Shown here in pieces: positions 25,457 through 33,521 of a stretch of 44,132 nt of DNA. The first letter of the stretch is position 1. The number at the start of each line of letters is the position of its first letter. The DNA lies in contig JADLBE010000205.1 in NCBI GenBank assembly GCA_020847915.1, positions 1 to 44,132 on the forward strand, read 5' to 3'. A model generated the notes under the pieces. That model saw only the letters and a list, made by a program, of their open reading frames with translations. It did no database searches and was not told the origin of the DNA. A program made the translations under genes and the position numbers. The DNA is from Saprospiraceae bacterium (lineage in GTDB: Bacteria > Bacteroidota > Bacteroidia > Chitinophagales > Saprospiraceae).

Positions 25457-25906
25457 ATTAAAATCCACCAGCTCTATATCGAACACCATTACCGCGTCTT
25501 TGCGGACGCCTTGTGGCGGATTGCTGCCGTAGCAAAGTTCGGAAGGAATCCAAAACCTGCCTTCGCCGCCTTTTTCCAACAACGGGATGGCGATTTGCCA
25601 GCCTTCGATGAGACCGCCGAGGGTGAACTCAACGGTTTGTCCGGGATCGGTTTGGTCGAACACCACACCATCGAGGTAAACGCCTTTGTAGGATACGGTT
25701 ACTTTGCTGGTAGACACCGGATGCCCGCCGCTGCCAGGATCGGAAATGACGTAATAAATGCCCGATTCATGGCGGGTTGCCGTGGTGACGCCACGGGTAG
25801 TCAAGTCACTCAGTATGGCCTCCTCGTCTTCTTTGGCCTGATCGTCGCTTTTTTTGCAGGCGCCCAGGGCAAGAAATGCAAGGAATAAAACGGTTAATTT
25901 TTTCAT
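25454..25906 (-). CDS. FKBP-type peptidyl-prolyl isomerase lipoprotein
   Basis: A 150-residue envelope lipoprotein with an FKBP-type prolyl isomerase domain, which speeds folding of exported proteins. The signal ends in a lipobox (LALGAC, Cys17). The FKBP domain occupies about 45-150 (VTVSYKGVYLDGVVFDQT, FTLGGLIEGWQIAIPLLEKGGEGRFWIPSELCYG, MVFDIELVDF). The ATG at 25906 was chosen because it starts the signal peptide. It begins 11 bp downstream of the lpd stop, so the two genes probably share a transcript. Confidence 0.92.
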   Translation of the reverse strand: MKKLTVLFLAFLALGACKKSDDQAKEDEEAILSDLTTRGVTTATRHESGIYYVISDPGSGGHPVSTSKVTVSYKGVYLDGVVFDQTDPGQTVEFTLGGLIEGWQIAIPLLEKGGEGRFWIPSELCYGSNPPQGVRKDAVMVFDIELVDFN

Positions 25907-25917
25907 AGCATGTTTTT

Positions 25918-27324
25918 TTACAAATGAATCGGCCTGTTGGCCGTGGCGGCCAAACAAGCCTCTTTGAATGCTTCAGCGTACGTCGGGTGGGCGTGACTCA
26001 TGCGGGCAGCATCTTCTGCCGAAGCGCGGAACTCCATCAGGGCTACACCTTCGGCGATGAGGTCTGCCGCACGGGCGCCCACAATATGAACGCCGAGAAT
26101 CTCGTCGGTATCTTTGTGGGCCAGCACTTTAACCATACCGTCGGTGTCCATGCTTGCGCGCGAACGACCAAGAGCGCGGAACGGAAACTTGCCCGCTTTG
26201 TACGGCGTGCCTGCTTCTTTAAGTTGCTCTTCAGTACTACCCACGGATGCCACTTCGGGCCAGGTATACACCACCCCCGGAATGAGGTTGTAGTGGATGT
26301 GTGGTTTTTGTCCGGCAATGGTTTCGGCCACAAACACACCTTCTTCTTCGGCTTTGTGGGCCAACATGGCACCCTGAATCACATCTCCGATGGCATAGAT
26401 ACCCGGAACAGCGGTTTCAAGGTGCGCGTTTACGGGAATTCGGCCCTTTTCGTCGGTGGTTAGACCGATGTTTTCCAGACCGAGGTTGTCTGTGTACGGT
26501 TTACGGCCAATGGCCACGAGGCAGTAGTCCACGTCCCACGTCATGGTTTTGGAGGCATCGTCGCGGCTTTCAGCTTTTACGTTTACTTTGGATTTCCCGG
26601 CTTTCACTTCGGTCACGGCATGGCGCAGGTGGAATTGCATGCCAAGGCTTTTGAGCGATTTCATGAGTTCGCGGCTGCAATCGGCGTCCATACCGGCAAT
26701 GATGCGGTCGAGGTATTCCACCACGTGCACTTCGGTGCCGAGGCGCGCGTACACGCTGCCCAATTCGAGCCCGATGACGCCGCCACCGATGATGAGCATG
26801 CTTCCGGGTACTTTTTCGATGTTGAGCGCTTCGGTGCTGGTGATGACACGTTTTTTGTCGTAACCGAACTGTTCGGGTACGATGGGTTTCGAACCTGTGG
26901 CGATGATGGCGCGTTCGGTTTCGATTTCCTGCGAAGTGCCATCTGCAGCTGCGATGCGGATCAGGTTTTTATTGACAAAGGATCCGTGACCGCGGTACAC
27001 GTCAATTTTGTTCTTTTTCATCAAAAACTCGATGCCTTTGTTGTTTTCAACAACCACCTCGCTTTTGCGGGCGATCATTTGGGGCATGTTGATTTTGAGT
27101 CCAGTCAGCTCTATGCCATGCGTTTTGAATTTCTCTTTGGCGGCATGGTAGTGCTCGCTGGAGTCGAGCAGGGCTTTTGAAGGAATGCAACCAACGTTGA
27201 GGCAAGTGCCACCCAAAACGGAATACCGTTCGATGATGGCGGTTTTAAAGCCCAATTGGGCGCAACGGATGGCAGCAACATACCCTCCGGGACCGGAGCC
27301 GATGACGGCGACGTCGTATTTCAT
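25918..27324 (-). CDS. lpdA: Dihydrolipoyl dehydrogenase
   Basis: A 468-residue E3/L protein that reoxidises dihydrolipoyl groups on 2-oxoacid dehydrogenase complexes and the glycine cleavage H protein, passing electrons to NAD+. The FAD-binding GSGPGG loop is at 9-14, and the redox-active disulfide is Cys41/Cys46 in GGTCLNVGCIPSK. The second nucleotide-binding motif is IGGGVIGLELG. The C-terminal catalytic pair His446/Glu451 lies in HPTYAE. Length is normal. It stands between ricT and the FKBP gene, close to gcvH. Confidence 0.95.
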   Translation of the reverse strand: MKYDVAVIGSGPGGYVAAIRCAQLGFKTAIIERYSVLGGTCLNVGCIPSKALLDSSEHYHAAKEKFKTHGIELTGLKINMPQMIARKSEVVVENNKGIEFLMKKNKIDVYRGHGSFVNKNLIRIAAADGTSQEIETERAIIATGSKPIVPEQFGYDKKRVITSTEALNIEKVPGSMLIIGGGVIGLELGSVYARLGTEVHVVEYLDRIIAGMDADCSRELMKSLKSLGMQFHLRHAVTEVKAGKSKVNVKAESRDDASKTMTWDVDYCLVAIGRKPYTDNLGLENIGLTTDEKGRIPVNAHLETAVPGIYAIGDVIQGAMLAHKAEEEGVFVAETIAGQKPHIHYNLIPGVVYTWPEVASVGSTEEQLKEAGTPYKAGKFPFRALGRSRASMDTDGMVKVLAHKDTDEILGVHIVGARAADLIAEGVALMEFRASAEDAARMSHAHPTYAEAFKEACLAATANRPIHL

Positions 27325-27368
27325 GAATGTTTGTTAATTAATTTTATTCAAAATATTTTTTAGCAAAC

Positions 27369-29225
27369 TCAATCCTTTTTCGGTCCACGGCCTTTAAAAC
27401 GGCGACGGTCGCGGTTGCGGTTTGCAGGCAGTTCGGAGTTCGGAGGTTGCTGGTCACCGTTTGGTGGCTTGGGTTCGTTGCCTGTTGTTTTGTCCTCCCG
27501 CGAGGCGTCGTTTTTGGGCGCACGGGGTTCGTTGCGGGGTGGACGCTGACCGGGCTGGTTGCGGTTTTTGGAGTTCGGAGTTCGAGGTTCGGCGTTCGGC
27601 GTTTGCTGATCGCTGGCCGGCGATTTGTCATCCCGTGGGGGATTGTTCCTGGGTGGACGCGGCTCGCCGGATCGTGGCTCGTTCCGGGGTGGGCGTGGCT
27701 CACCGGAGCGGGGTTCATTGCGGGGCGGACGTGGCTCACCGGAGCGTTGCTCGTTCCGGGGTGGGCGTGGTTCGCCGGAGCGTGGCTCGTTCCGGGGTGT
27801 ACGTGGCTCGTTGTCGGACGTACGCGGCTCGCCGGAGCGAGGTTCATTCCTTGGCGCACGTGGCTCGTTGCGCGGCGTACGTGGCTCACCGGAGCGTTGT
27901 TCGTTGCCCTTAGGTTTGTCATCCCGTGTTGCCGGACGGCCGTCGCCCTGTGGTTTGCGTGGTTGCTGGGGCCTGCGGTCGCCCTGTGGACGCTTGTCGC
28001 CGGGCGGTCGGGGCTGGTTTCCTGACTGGTCGCGATCGGCTTTTTCCACAGCAGCGGCCACACTTTCGTCGGCACGGCCTTTTTTCTTTTTCTTCTTTTT
28101 CTTTTTGCGCTTCTCGATGGGCAGCTCGAGCACGTTGTCTACGTTTTCGTAATCGAGTTCCTCTTCTTCAGGTTCTTCACCCTGAGCTTGTTGTGAAGCC
28201 GAAAGCGCCTGAAGATCATCCAAACTGGAAGGCAATTCACCGCGTTTGATCATGTCGAGCGCTTCCCAAACCTGATCCACGTGCAACGGATAAAACTTGC
28301 CACGGTTTTCGGCGTATGCGTAAAACATCAGGCGTTTAAACACATCCGTTTTCATCAGGACAACCAGCCCGGCCGTTGTTTTGAATTTTTCCGCGCGGCT
28401 GGGAAAGTCCTCCAAAGCGTCGATGTAGGTATCGAGTTCGTAGTTGAGACAACATTTGAGACGGCCGCACATACCCGAAAGTTTGGTCTGGTTGATGGCC
28501 AGGTTTTGGTAACGTGCGGCGGCGGTATTGACACTTTTAAATTCGGTGAGCCAGGTGGAGCAGCACAATTCGCGACCGCAGTTGCCGATACCGCCGAGGC
28601 GGGCCGATTCCTGGCGGGCGCCGATCTGGCGCATTTCAATTTTTACTTTAAAATCCTTGGCGTAATGGCGGATAAGCTCACGGAAATCGACACGACCATC
28701 GGCGGTGTAATAAAACGTGCATTTGCGCCCGTCGCCCTGAAATTCCACGTCGCCGACTTTCATGTTCAGATCGAGCGTACGGGCAATGGCGCGGGCTTTG
28801 ATCATCACGTCGCGCTCCTGTTTGCGCACCTCGTCGAGGCGTTCCATGTCGCGTTCGTGGGCTTTGCGGATCACGGATTGCAATTTGGCATCCGATTTTA
28901 CCCGTTTGCGTTTCATCTGCAGGCGCACCAGTTCGCCGGAAAGCGTAACGGTTCCCAGGTCGTATCCACCGGAAATGGACTCCACCAGCACCCAGTCGCC
29001 CGTGGTGGTGCGCGTGTGTGATGGGTTTTTAAAAAATTCCTTACGCGAGCCGTTTTTAAAACTCACTTCCACGACCTCAAACGGGTTGGGGTCGCGTATG
29101 CCCATGGCGGTAATCCAGTCGTATGTATTGTGGCGGTTGCAACCACCTGTGGAGCAGCCGCCGTTGCTTTTGCATCCGCCCGCCGAGTCTTTGCCCGTTG
29201 AGCATGAACAGCCTACACATCCCAT
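27369..29225 (-). CDS. ricT: RicT/PSP1 family protein with long low-complexity tail
   Basis: A 618-residue protein of the RicT (YaaT/PSP1) family; RicT is part of the Fe-S containing complex that affects RNA processing in Firmicutes, while its role in Bacteroidota is less clear. The N-terminus is Cys-rich (GCVGCSCSTG ... GGCSTGGCN, residues 2-30) and typical for Bacteroidota. The core has CGRELCCSTW (about 217) and CGRLKCCLNYE (about 251), the conserved Cys clusters. The core ends by about residue 340. After it come a lysine run (RKKKKKKKKKKG, about 373) and a 230-residue tail of 12-residue units close to RNEPRSGEPRPP. The tail also carries RDDK and QTPN/RTPNS pieces, encoded by dispersed repeat words. 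It follows holB directly, a conserved order. Confidence 0.88.
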   Translation of the reverse strand: MGCVGCSCSTGKDSAGGCKSNGGCSTGGCNRHNTYDWITAMGIRDPNPFEVVEVSFKNGSRKEFFKNPSHTRTTTGDWVLVESISGGYDLGTVTLSGELVRLQMKRKRVKSDAKLQSVIRKAHERDMERLDEVRKQERDVMIKARAIARTLDLNMKVGDVEFQGDGRKCTFYYTADGRVDFRELIRHYAKDFKVKIEMRQIGARQESARLGGIGNCGRELCCSTWLTEFKSVNTAAARYQNLAINQTKLSGMCGRLKCCLNYELDTYIDALEDFPSRAEKFKTTAGLVVLMKTDVFKRLMFYAYAENRGKFYPLHVDQVWEALDMIKRGELPSSLDDLQALSASQQAQGEEPEEEELDYENVDNVLELPIEKRKKKKKKKKKGRADESVAAAVEKADRDQSGNQPRPPGDKRPQGDRRPQQPRKPQGDGRPATRDDKPKGNEQRSGEPRTPRNEPRAPRNEPRSGEPRTSDNEPRTPRNEPRSGEPRPPRNEQRSGEPRPPRNEPRSGEPRPPRNEPRSGEPRPPRNNPPRDDKSPASDQQTPNAEPRTPNSKNRNQPGQRPPRNEPRAPKNDASREDKTTGNEPKPPNGDQQPPNSELPANRNRDRRRFKGRGPKKD

Positions 29226-29227
29226 AA

Positions 29228-30376
29228 TCAGTTATTTTTAAATATGCGGTTCATTTTTATGGAGGTATCGAGGAAAAGCACCTTGGGGTTGGCGTTTCGT
29301 TCGATGTGGTAAATGTTGTCATTCAGCAATTGGGCCATGCGGTCGATTTGGTCGAAACCGAGCAGTTTGGCCATGTTTTGGGCAGTTTGAAACTCTTCGG
29401 GGCGCAAACGCGGCGTATTGGGGCTGCCTACGGCAAAACCCATAATTTCACGCAAAAAGTACAAACTGTATTGCAGGAATTGTTTTTGGTTCTCGCGGCC
29501 GAGTTTGGCAAAATCCTCGGTGCACTTTACCAGGTCCGGACCAAAGCCGCGGTAACATTTGCGCATCCAGTCGATGAGCAAATGGCTGTCGTCCACCGCC
29601 GGATTGTCGGCCATGGCCAGTGCGGTGTTGAGGTTGCCGTCGGCCAAAAAAGCGATCTGCCGGCTGCGGTTGTCGTCGAGGTTGCGCAGGCGTTTGAGGC
29701 CTTCCACCACCTCGTCGTCGGAGAGCGTATCGGTTTTTACCAACTGGCAACGGGAAAGGATGGTGTTGAGGATGCGGTCCTGGGTTTCGGCAACGAGCAG
29801 GAAAATCGTTTGTTCCGGTGGTTCCTCGATAAGTTTCAGCAGCCGGTTGCCTTCGTTGCCGAGGTATTCGGGCAGCCACATCAGCAGTATTTTAAACCTG
29901 CCTTCAAAAACTTTCAAACTCAGTTTTTTGATGATGGCGTTGCACTCGTCCTTGTTGATGTTGCCCTGTTTGTTTTCAGCGTTGATGCTTTGCAGCCACT
30001 GGTTAACGTCGAGGTAAGGGTTTTCGTTGAGGGCTGCGCGCCAGGCCGGCAGGTAGTCGGTACTCACAGCCGGTTTGCTGTCCTTACTGATCACCGGATA
30101 CGAAAAATGGATGTCGGGGTGGATGAACTGCTGTGCCTTGTGGCAGGCGCCGCATTGTCCGCAAGGCTCCGTGAGTGGTTCGGTCGGACCAAACATGTCT
30201 TCCGATCCTGCCGCTTTTTCGCACTGTAAAAGTTGTGCCATGGCCAAAGCGAGGGCCAAACTGCCGCTGCCGGTGGGGCCCAACAGCAACAAAGCATGGG
30301 GCACCCTTCCGCCCTGGTGCAGTTGTTGTAAAAAAGCCTTGGTACGGCTTTGACCTATGACGTCTGAAAAACGCAA
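29228..30376 (-). CDS. holB: DNA polymerase III subunit delta' (HolB-like)
   Basis: A 382-residue clamp-loader subunit that helps load the beta sliding clamp on DNA. The AAA+ domain contains a modified P-loop (GPTGSGSLALAL, 33-44), a Zn-type cysteine set (CGQCGACHKA, Cys72, 75 and 78) and a C-terminal SRCQ sensor (NTILSRCQ). The start is uncertain. The preferred one is TTG at 30376, giving the typical opening RFSDVIGQ; another TTG at 30460 would add 28 residues that look non-coding. No ATG is available in between. It lies two bases upstream of ricT, forming the common holB-ricT pair. Confidence 0.87.
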   Translation of the reverse strand: MRFSDVIGQSRTKAFLQQLHQGGRVPHALLLLGPTGSGSLALALAMAQLLQCEKAAGSEDMFGPTEPLTEPCGQCGACHKAQQFIHPDIHFSYPVISKDSKPAVSTDYLPAWRAALNENPYLDVNQWLQSINAENKQGNINKDECNAIIKKLSLKVFEGRFKILLMWLPEYLGNEGNRLLKLIEEPPEQTIFLLVAETQDRILNTILSRCQLVKTDTLSDDEVVEGLKRLRNLDDNRSRQIAFLADGNLNTALAMADNPAVDDSHLLIDWMRKCYRGFGPDLVKCTEDFAKLGRENQKQFLQYSLYFLREIMGFAVGSPNTPRLRPEEFQTAQNMAKLLGFDQIDRMAQLLNDNIYHIERNANPKVLFLDTSIKMNRIFKNN

Positions 30377-30930
30377 GAAGCTCGTGAATAATGGGTTAGC
30401 AGTTTTTCTGAACCGCAACCGGCTTCCAGCAAGGCGTACTTTTTCCGGACTTTGTACCAAAATAATTAAAAAAAATGGTGCTCCATGCTTTTAACCAGCA
30501 CAAACACACCGCAAATCGGCACAAATCTACCCCAGCGACGGATAAAAACGCTGTGGTTCATGCGGGTAAAAAACCCGACTTGTATGAAGAAAAACACCTT
30601 CGGCATTTTCCCCGGAAATCGAAACATGGCCTGTTTCTATGTAAAAATGCGTCAAAACAGGCGCAAAGAATACCTTATCTGCAAGCCGGCCGTAGCCGGG
30701 TGCTCAGCAGCCTCTCCTCAAAACCATCCACTCAGACCTGGCCAACCGAACAACACGTGCGAAGGTAAAAAAAAGTTTGGAGTTTGGAGTTCGGGACTGC
30801 CAAGTTTGGAATTTGAAGTAGCAAACCAAATCTGCGTGGATGTGTTTAATTCACTTCTTCTCTAAACACACCTACCTTCACCCTAAAGTTCTTCCCGCTC
30901 CGAACTCCGAACTGCAAACTCCAAACTCTT
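30377..30930. other. 554-bp gap with no convincing gene
   Basis: Between the holB start and queD I see no gene I can support. Open frames on both strands are short and unlike proteins. A minus-strand frame of 54 codons inside (about 30467-30631) is possible but not convincing. A GC-rich hairpin (CCGGCCGTAGCCGG region, near 30695) lies in the middle and the 3' part is the TTCGGAGTTCGGAG-type repeat. A small RNA cannot be excluded. Confidence 0.5.
30772..30929. repeat. Inverted TTTGGAGTTCGG-type repeat before queD
   Basis: TTTGGAGTTTGGAGTTCGG at about 30776-30795 is matched in inverse orientation by CCGAACTCCGAACTGCAAAC and CTCCAAACTCTT, the latter ending directly before the ATG at 30931. The words are the same as those inside the tail-coding part of ricT near 27.43 and 27.57 kb. 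Confidence 0.75.
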
Positions 30931-31338
30931 ATGAAAGTTGCCGTTATCCGCAAAGCCCATTTCAATGCCGCCCACCGCTTGTACAACCCGACGTGGAGTG
31001 ATGAAAAAAACGATCAGGTGTTCGGGCTGTGCAACAACCCGAACTGGCACGGTCACAACTACGAACTCGAAGTTCGGGTAGCCGGAGAAATAGATCCGGA
31101 AACGGGTATGGTGGTGGACCTCGGTTGGCTGGCCGATGTGATCAAGGAACACGTGGAAAAACGGTTCGACCACAAAAACCTGAACCTCGACGTGCCCGAC
31201 TTCAAAACTCGCATTCCGACGGCTGAAAACATCGCCGTGGTGATTTGGGAAATTTTACGCGCGCAGTTGCCGGCCCAGTACGATTTGCATGTAAGGTTGT
31301 ACGAGACGCCCAGGAATTTTGTGGATTATCCGGCGTGA
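30931..31338 (+). CDS. queD: 6-carboxytetrahydropterin synthase / PTPS family protein
   Basis: A 135-residue T-fold enzyme converting 7,8-dihydroneopterin triphosphate to a tetrahydropterin, as in queuosine (QueD) or biopterin synthesis. The zinc ligands are His15, His40 and His42 (WHGHNYE) and the catalytic Cys is Cys34 in LCNNPNWHGH. Asp80/His81 and Glu125 (LYET) complete the typical active site. The spacing CX5HGH matches 6-pyruvoyl-tetrahydropterin synthase; many QueD proteins have CX3HGH. The pathway therefore stays ambiguous, as no other queuosine or pterin genes are adjacent. It has its own leader of repeat sequence. Confidence 0.87.
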   Translation: MKVAVIRKAHFNAAHRLYNPTWSDEKNDQVFGLCNNPNWHGHNYELEVRVAGEIDPETGMVVDLGWLADVIKEHVEKRFDHKNLNLDVPDFKTRIPTAENIAVVIWEILRAQLPAQYDLHVRLYETPRNFVDYPA

Positions 31339-31366
31339 GGGGGTGACATCAAATCCTGTTTTTTTG

Positions 31367-31374
31367 TATCTTTG
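31367..31374 (+). promoter_or_regulatory. -7 box of the MNT/HEPN operon
   Basis: TATCTTTG fits the Bacteroidota -7 consensus TAnnTTTG and ends eight bases before the ATG at 31382, so the transcript would have a very short leader. No clear TTG is seen at the -33 position. It would let the toxin/antitoxin-like pair be transcribed apart from queD. Confidence 0.55.
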
Positions 31375-31381
31375 TTTACCT

Positions 31382-31696
31382 ATGGTATCCAAATCCACCT
31401 TTTTAAAAAGCATTAAAGCGTGCATTACTGCCGTCGATTCGAATGCTGAAGTGATTCTTTTCGGATCACGCGCACGAGGTGATGCCCGCAAGGATTCTGA
31501 TTGGGATTTGCTTGTTCTTACGCCTGGGCCTGTCAATATTCGGACAGAGCAACAATTTCGACACAAACTTTTTGAACTCGAAATCGAATATGGTCAGGCC
31601 ATTTCAACAAGGGTTTATTCAAAAGAAGATTGGGCAAAAAAACAATGCGTAACACCCTTGTTCAGGGAAATTAACAAGGAGGGTGTTGCTTTATGA
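31382..31696 (+). CDS. MNT-type nucleotidyltransferase (antitoxin-like)
   Basis: A 104-residue minimal nucleotidyltransferase. The signature is FGSRARGD (27-34) followed by DSDWDLLV with the metal-binding Asp40 and Asp42. In MNT/HEPN toxin-antitoxin modules this protein neutralises the HEPN RNase partner, in some cases by AMPylating it. The stop overlaps the HEPN start (ATGA), which fits a translationally coupled pair. The start ATG at 31382 lies just behind a -7 promoter box; upstream codons in frame are not family-like. Confidence 0.88.
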   Translation: MVSKSTFLKSIKACITAVDSNAEVILFGSRARGDARKDSDWDLLVLTPGPVNIRTEQQFRHKLFELEIEYGQAISTRVYSKEDWAKKQCVTPLFREINKEGVAL

Positions 31697-32084
31697 AACC
31701 CTCGGAACGCGAAAATTACGTAAAATATCGATTGGAAAAAGCTGAGGAAGCCTTTCAGGCTGCTATCTTGCTTGCAGCAAACAATCAATGGAACGCAGCA
31801 ATCAACCGTTTGTATTATGCTACCTTTTATGCTGTTACAGGTTTGTTGGTTCAAAATAACATCGAAACCAAATCGCATTCAGGTGTAAAAACGCAATTTT
31901 TCATGCTGTTGTGAAGCCTGGTACCATTCCGTTGGAAATGGGAAAACTTTATTCTGACTTGTTTGACTGGCGTCAAAAAGGCGATTACGGCGATTTTTTT
32001 GATTTTTCAGAAGAAGATGTACTGCCTTTACTCCAACCAACCAGGAATCTGTTGGATTCTGTTCGAAGGGTTTTATCAAATTGA
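31693..32084 (+). pseudogene. HEPN-domain gene interrupted by a frameshift
   Basis: The start (MKPSERENYVKYRLEKAEEAF) and the following segment NRLYYATFYAVTGLLVQNNIE belong to a HEPN protein of about 130 residues, the usual partner of MNT. The frame stops at 31912-31914 after QFFMLL. The family-typical remainder (VKPGTIPLEMGKLYSDLFDW, RQKGDYGDFFDF) continues in the next frame up to TGA at 32082-32084. One more T in the T5 run at 31897-31901 would restore a full protein reading QFFHAVVKPG. It could be a real loss of the toxin, a sequencing error in a homopolymer, or slippage. The R-X4-6-H active-site motif is RLYYATFY, with Tyr where His is usual. Confidence 0.78.
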
Positions 32085-32145
32085 ATTCGGGTGTTTGAAA
32101 TATAAAATCCCAGAGCTATGCTAATGGTGTAAGCGCATTCCACTG

Positions 32146-32517
32146 ATGAAAATTCAACTTTCAAACATGTTTCAACGTGAACATTTAACATCGAACACTG
32201 ATATCATTAATTGGTGGAATAGAGGAAGAGGGCTACTTAATTTATTGGTTCTTTTCTACACAATTTTACATCTTGCTATTATGGTTCTTGTTTTTAAGGA
32301 TGGATGGATAGTTTTTTTATTGCCAATAATTTTTTTCATATTTATTATTATTAATATAATTTTCTCTTTAGGTCTGCTATTTGAGATAATAGCTTTACGA
32401 CTATTTAAATCCAAGATTAATTTTGATAGAATTGCACCGGAAATAAAAAAGTGGGAGGTTGGTTTGTCTGTTTTGTTTATTCTAACTCTTTCGTTTTTGC
32501 ATATATTAAATTATTAA
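32146..32517 (+). CDS. Small hypothetical membrane protein
   Basis: A 123-residue protein with three likely membrane helices (about 29-51, 54-82, 102-120) and a basic segment between the last two (RLFKSKINFDRIAPEIKKW). I do not recognise a family. Its AT-rich composition matches the MNT/HEPN pair before it and contrasts with neighbours, so it may belong to the same acquired segment. No signal for function is visible. Confidence 0.6.
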   Translation: MKIQLSNMFQREHLTSNTDIINWWNRGRGLLNLLVLFYTILHLAIMVLVFKDGWIVFLLPIIFFIFIIINIIFSLGLLFEIIALRLFKSKINFDRIAPEIKKWEVGLSVLFILTLSFLHILNY

Positions 32518-32519
32518 CG

Positions 32520-32826
32520 GAATAGCTCCGTGTGAAACCCGGGGTCATGGTTACCACAGGCCCCAACCGCAAAGCGGTTGAATATGAATAGCTCCGGGTG
32601 AAACCCGGGGTAATGATCCTCACAGGCCCCAACCGCAAAGCGGTTGAATATGAATAAAGCCAGACGTTATTACGTTTGATTAATTTCTGATCGGGATAAA
32701 GTGCATTAAAATTTTCGGTTATGCTTGGCTTGATTCATATTCAACCGCTTCGCGGTTGGGAGCAATGGGGCCTCAGACTCCGGGTTGCACCCGGAGCTAT
32801 TCATATTCAACCGCTTCGCGGTTAGC
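32520..32826. repeat. Family D repeats, two direct and two inverted copies
   Basis: Two direct units with a 66-bp period start at 32520 and 32586. Each reads GAATAGCTCCG, GTGAAACCCGGGG, GGCCCCAACCGC and CGGTTGAATATGAA. Inverted copies with the words ATTCATATTCAACCGCTTCG and GGGTTGCACCCGGAGCTATT follow from about 32732 to 32826. About 75 bp of unique AT-rich sequence separates the opposed copies. This explains the 379-bp gap before the PaiB-like gene. Confidence 0.88.
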
Positions 32827-32896
32827 AAACCACGGTTCATTTTCGATAAGAAAGCCCAAAAAAGGCCTAAGTGTTATCCAGATCGTATGCGATTCA

Positions 32897-33514
32897 TTAC
32901 CTCTTAAATCTACCCATATACTCCGCAAGCCCCTTTTCCATTTCCCCTCCCCCTTTTTCCAACGCCTCCACAATATACCCATGATTGGCCTCATCCTTGT
33001 TTTGCGACAGCTTATACGCCGCCTGAACATCCGTAACGGTGATTTCAAAACCTACGAGTCCTTTCAAATGGCTTGACAGGAATTTTTCAGAAAACCCTTC
33101 CACGGTTACCGGTTTTTCCGAACCTGCTTCATAACGGTTCACCAGTTTTTTCAAACTTGCTAACAATACCTCGCCCTCGAGCAATCGCATGGTGCCATAC
33201 ACATGCACAGCGATGTAATTCCATGTCGGTACATTTACGTGGTCGTACCAGGATGAGGAAATGTACGCATGCGGTCCCTGAAAAATGGCCATGACCGCTG
33301 CGTTGTTTTCCATTTCACGCCATTGCGGATTCGCCCGCGACATGTGCCCGAGCAACACTTCCTGCCCTTGTTCATTTTGGTCCAGTTCCAGCGGCAGGTG
33401 GGTGGCCCACAGGTTGCCTTCGGTTTGGTTTACCAAAACCGCGAAGCCGTTTTCGCGGATGAAACGGCGCACTTCTTCGGGATTTTCGTTGCGGTACAGT
33501 TTGGGAATGTACAT
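32897..33514 (-). CDS. FMN-binding negative transcriptional regulator (PaiB-like)
   Basis: A 205-residue protein of the PaiB family, with an FMN-binding split-barrel fold; PaiB of Bacillus represses protease and sporulation genes, though the mechanism is poorly known. Typical segments are MYIPKLYRNENPEEV at the start, ATHLPLELD, GHMSRANPQW, VMAIFQGPHAYISSSWY and VPTWNYIAVHVYG. The ATG at 33514 is the family start. It lies seven bases downstream of the membrane-protein gene stop and is likely cotranscribed with it. Confidence 0.9.
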   Translation of the reverse strand: MYIPKLYRNENPEEVRRFIRENGFAVLVNQTEGNLWATHLPLELDQNEQGQEVLLGHMSRANPQWREMENNAAVMAIFQGPHAYISSSWYDHVNVPTWNYIAVHVYGTMRLLEGEVLLASLKKLVNRYEAGSEKPVTVEGFSEKFLSSHLKGLVGFEITVTDVQAAYKLSQNKDEANHGYIVEALEKGGGEMEKGLAEYMGRFKR

Positions 33515-33521
33515 GGAATCG

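Noticed and set aside
30485..30865. Possible 126-codon plus-strand gene before queD
   Set aside because: Its 3' part translates the TTTGGAGTTCGG repeat, its composition is unlike a protein, and no start signal is visible.
30930..30931. preQ1 riboswitch in front of queD
   Set aside because: The leader is made of dispersed repeat words, and no preQ1 aptamer-like sequence was seen.
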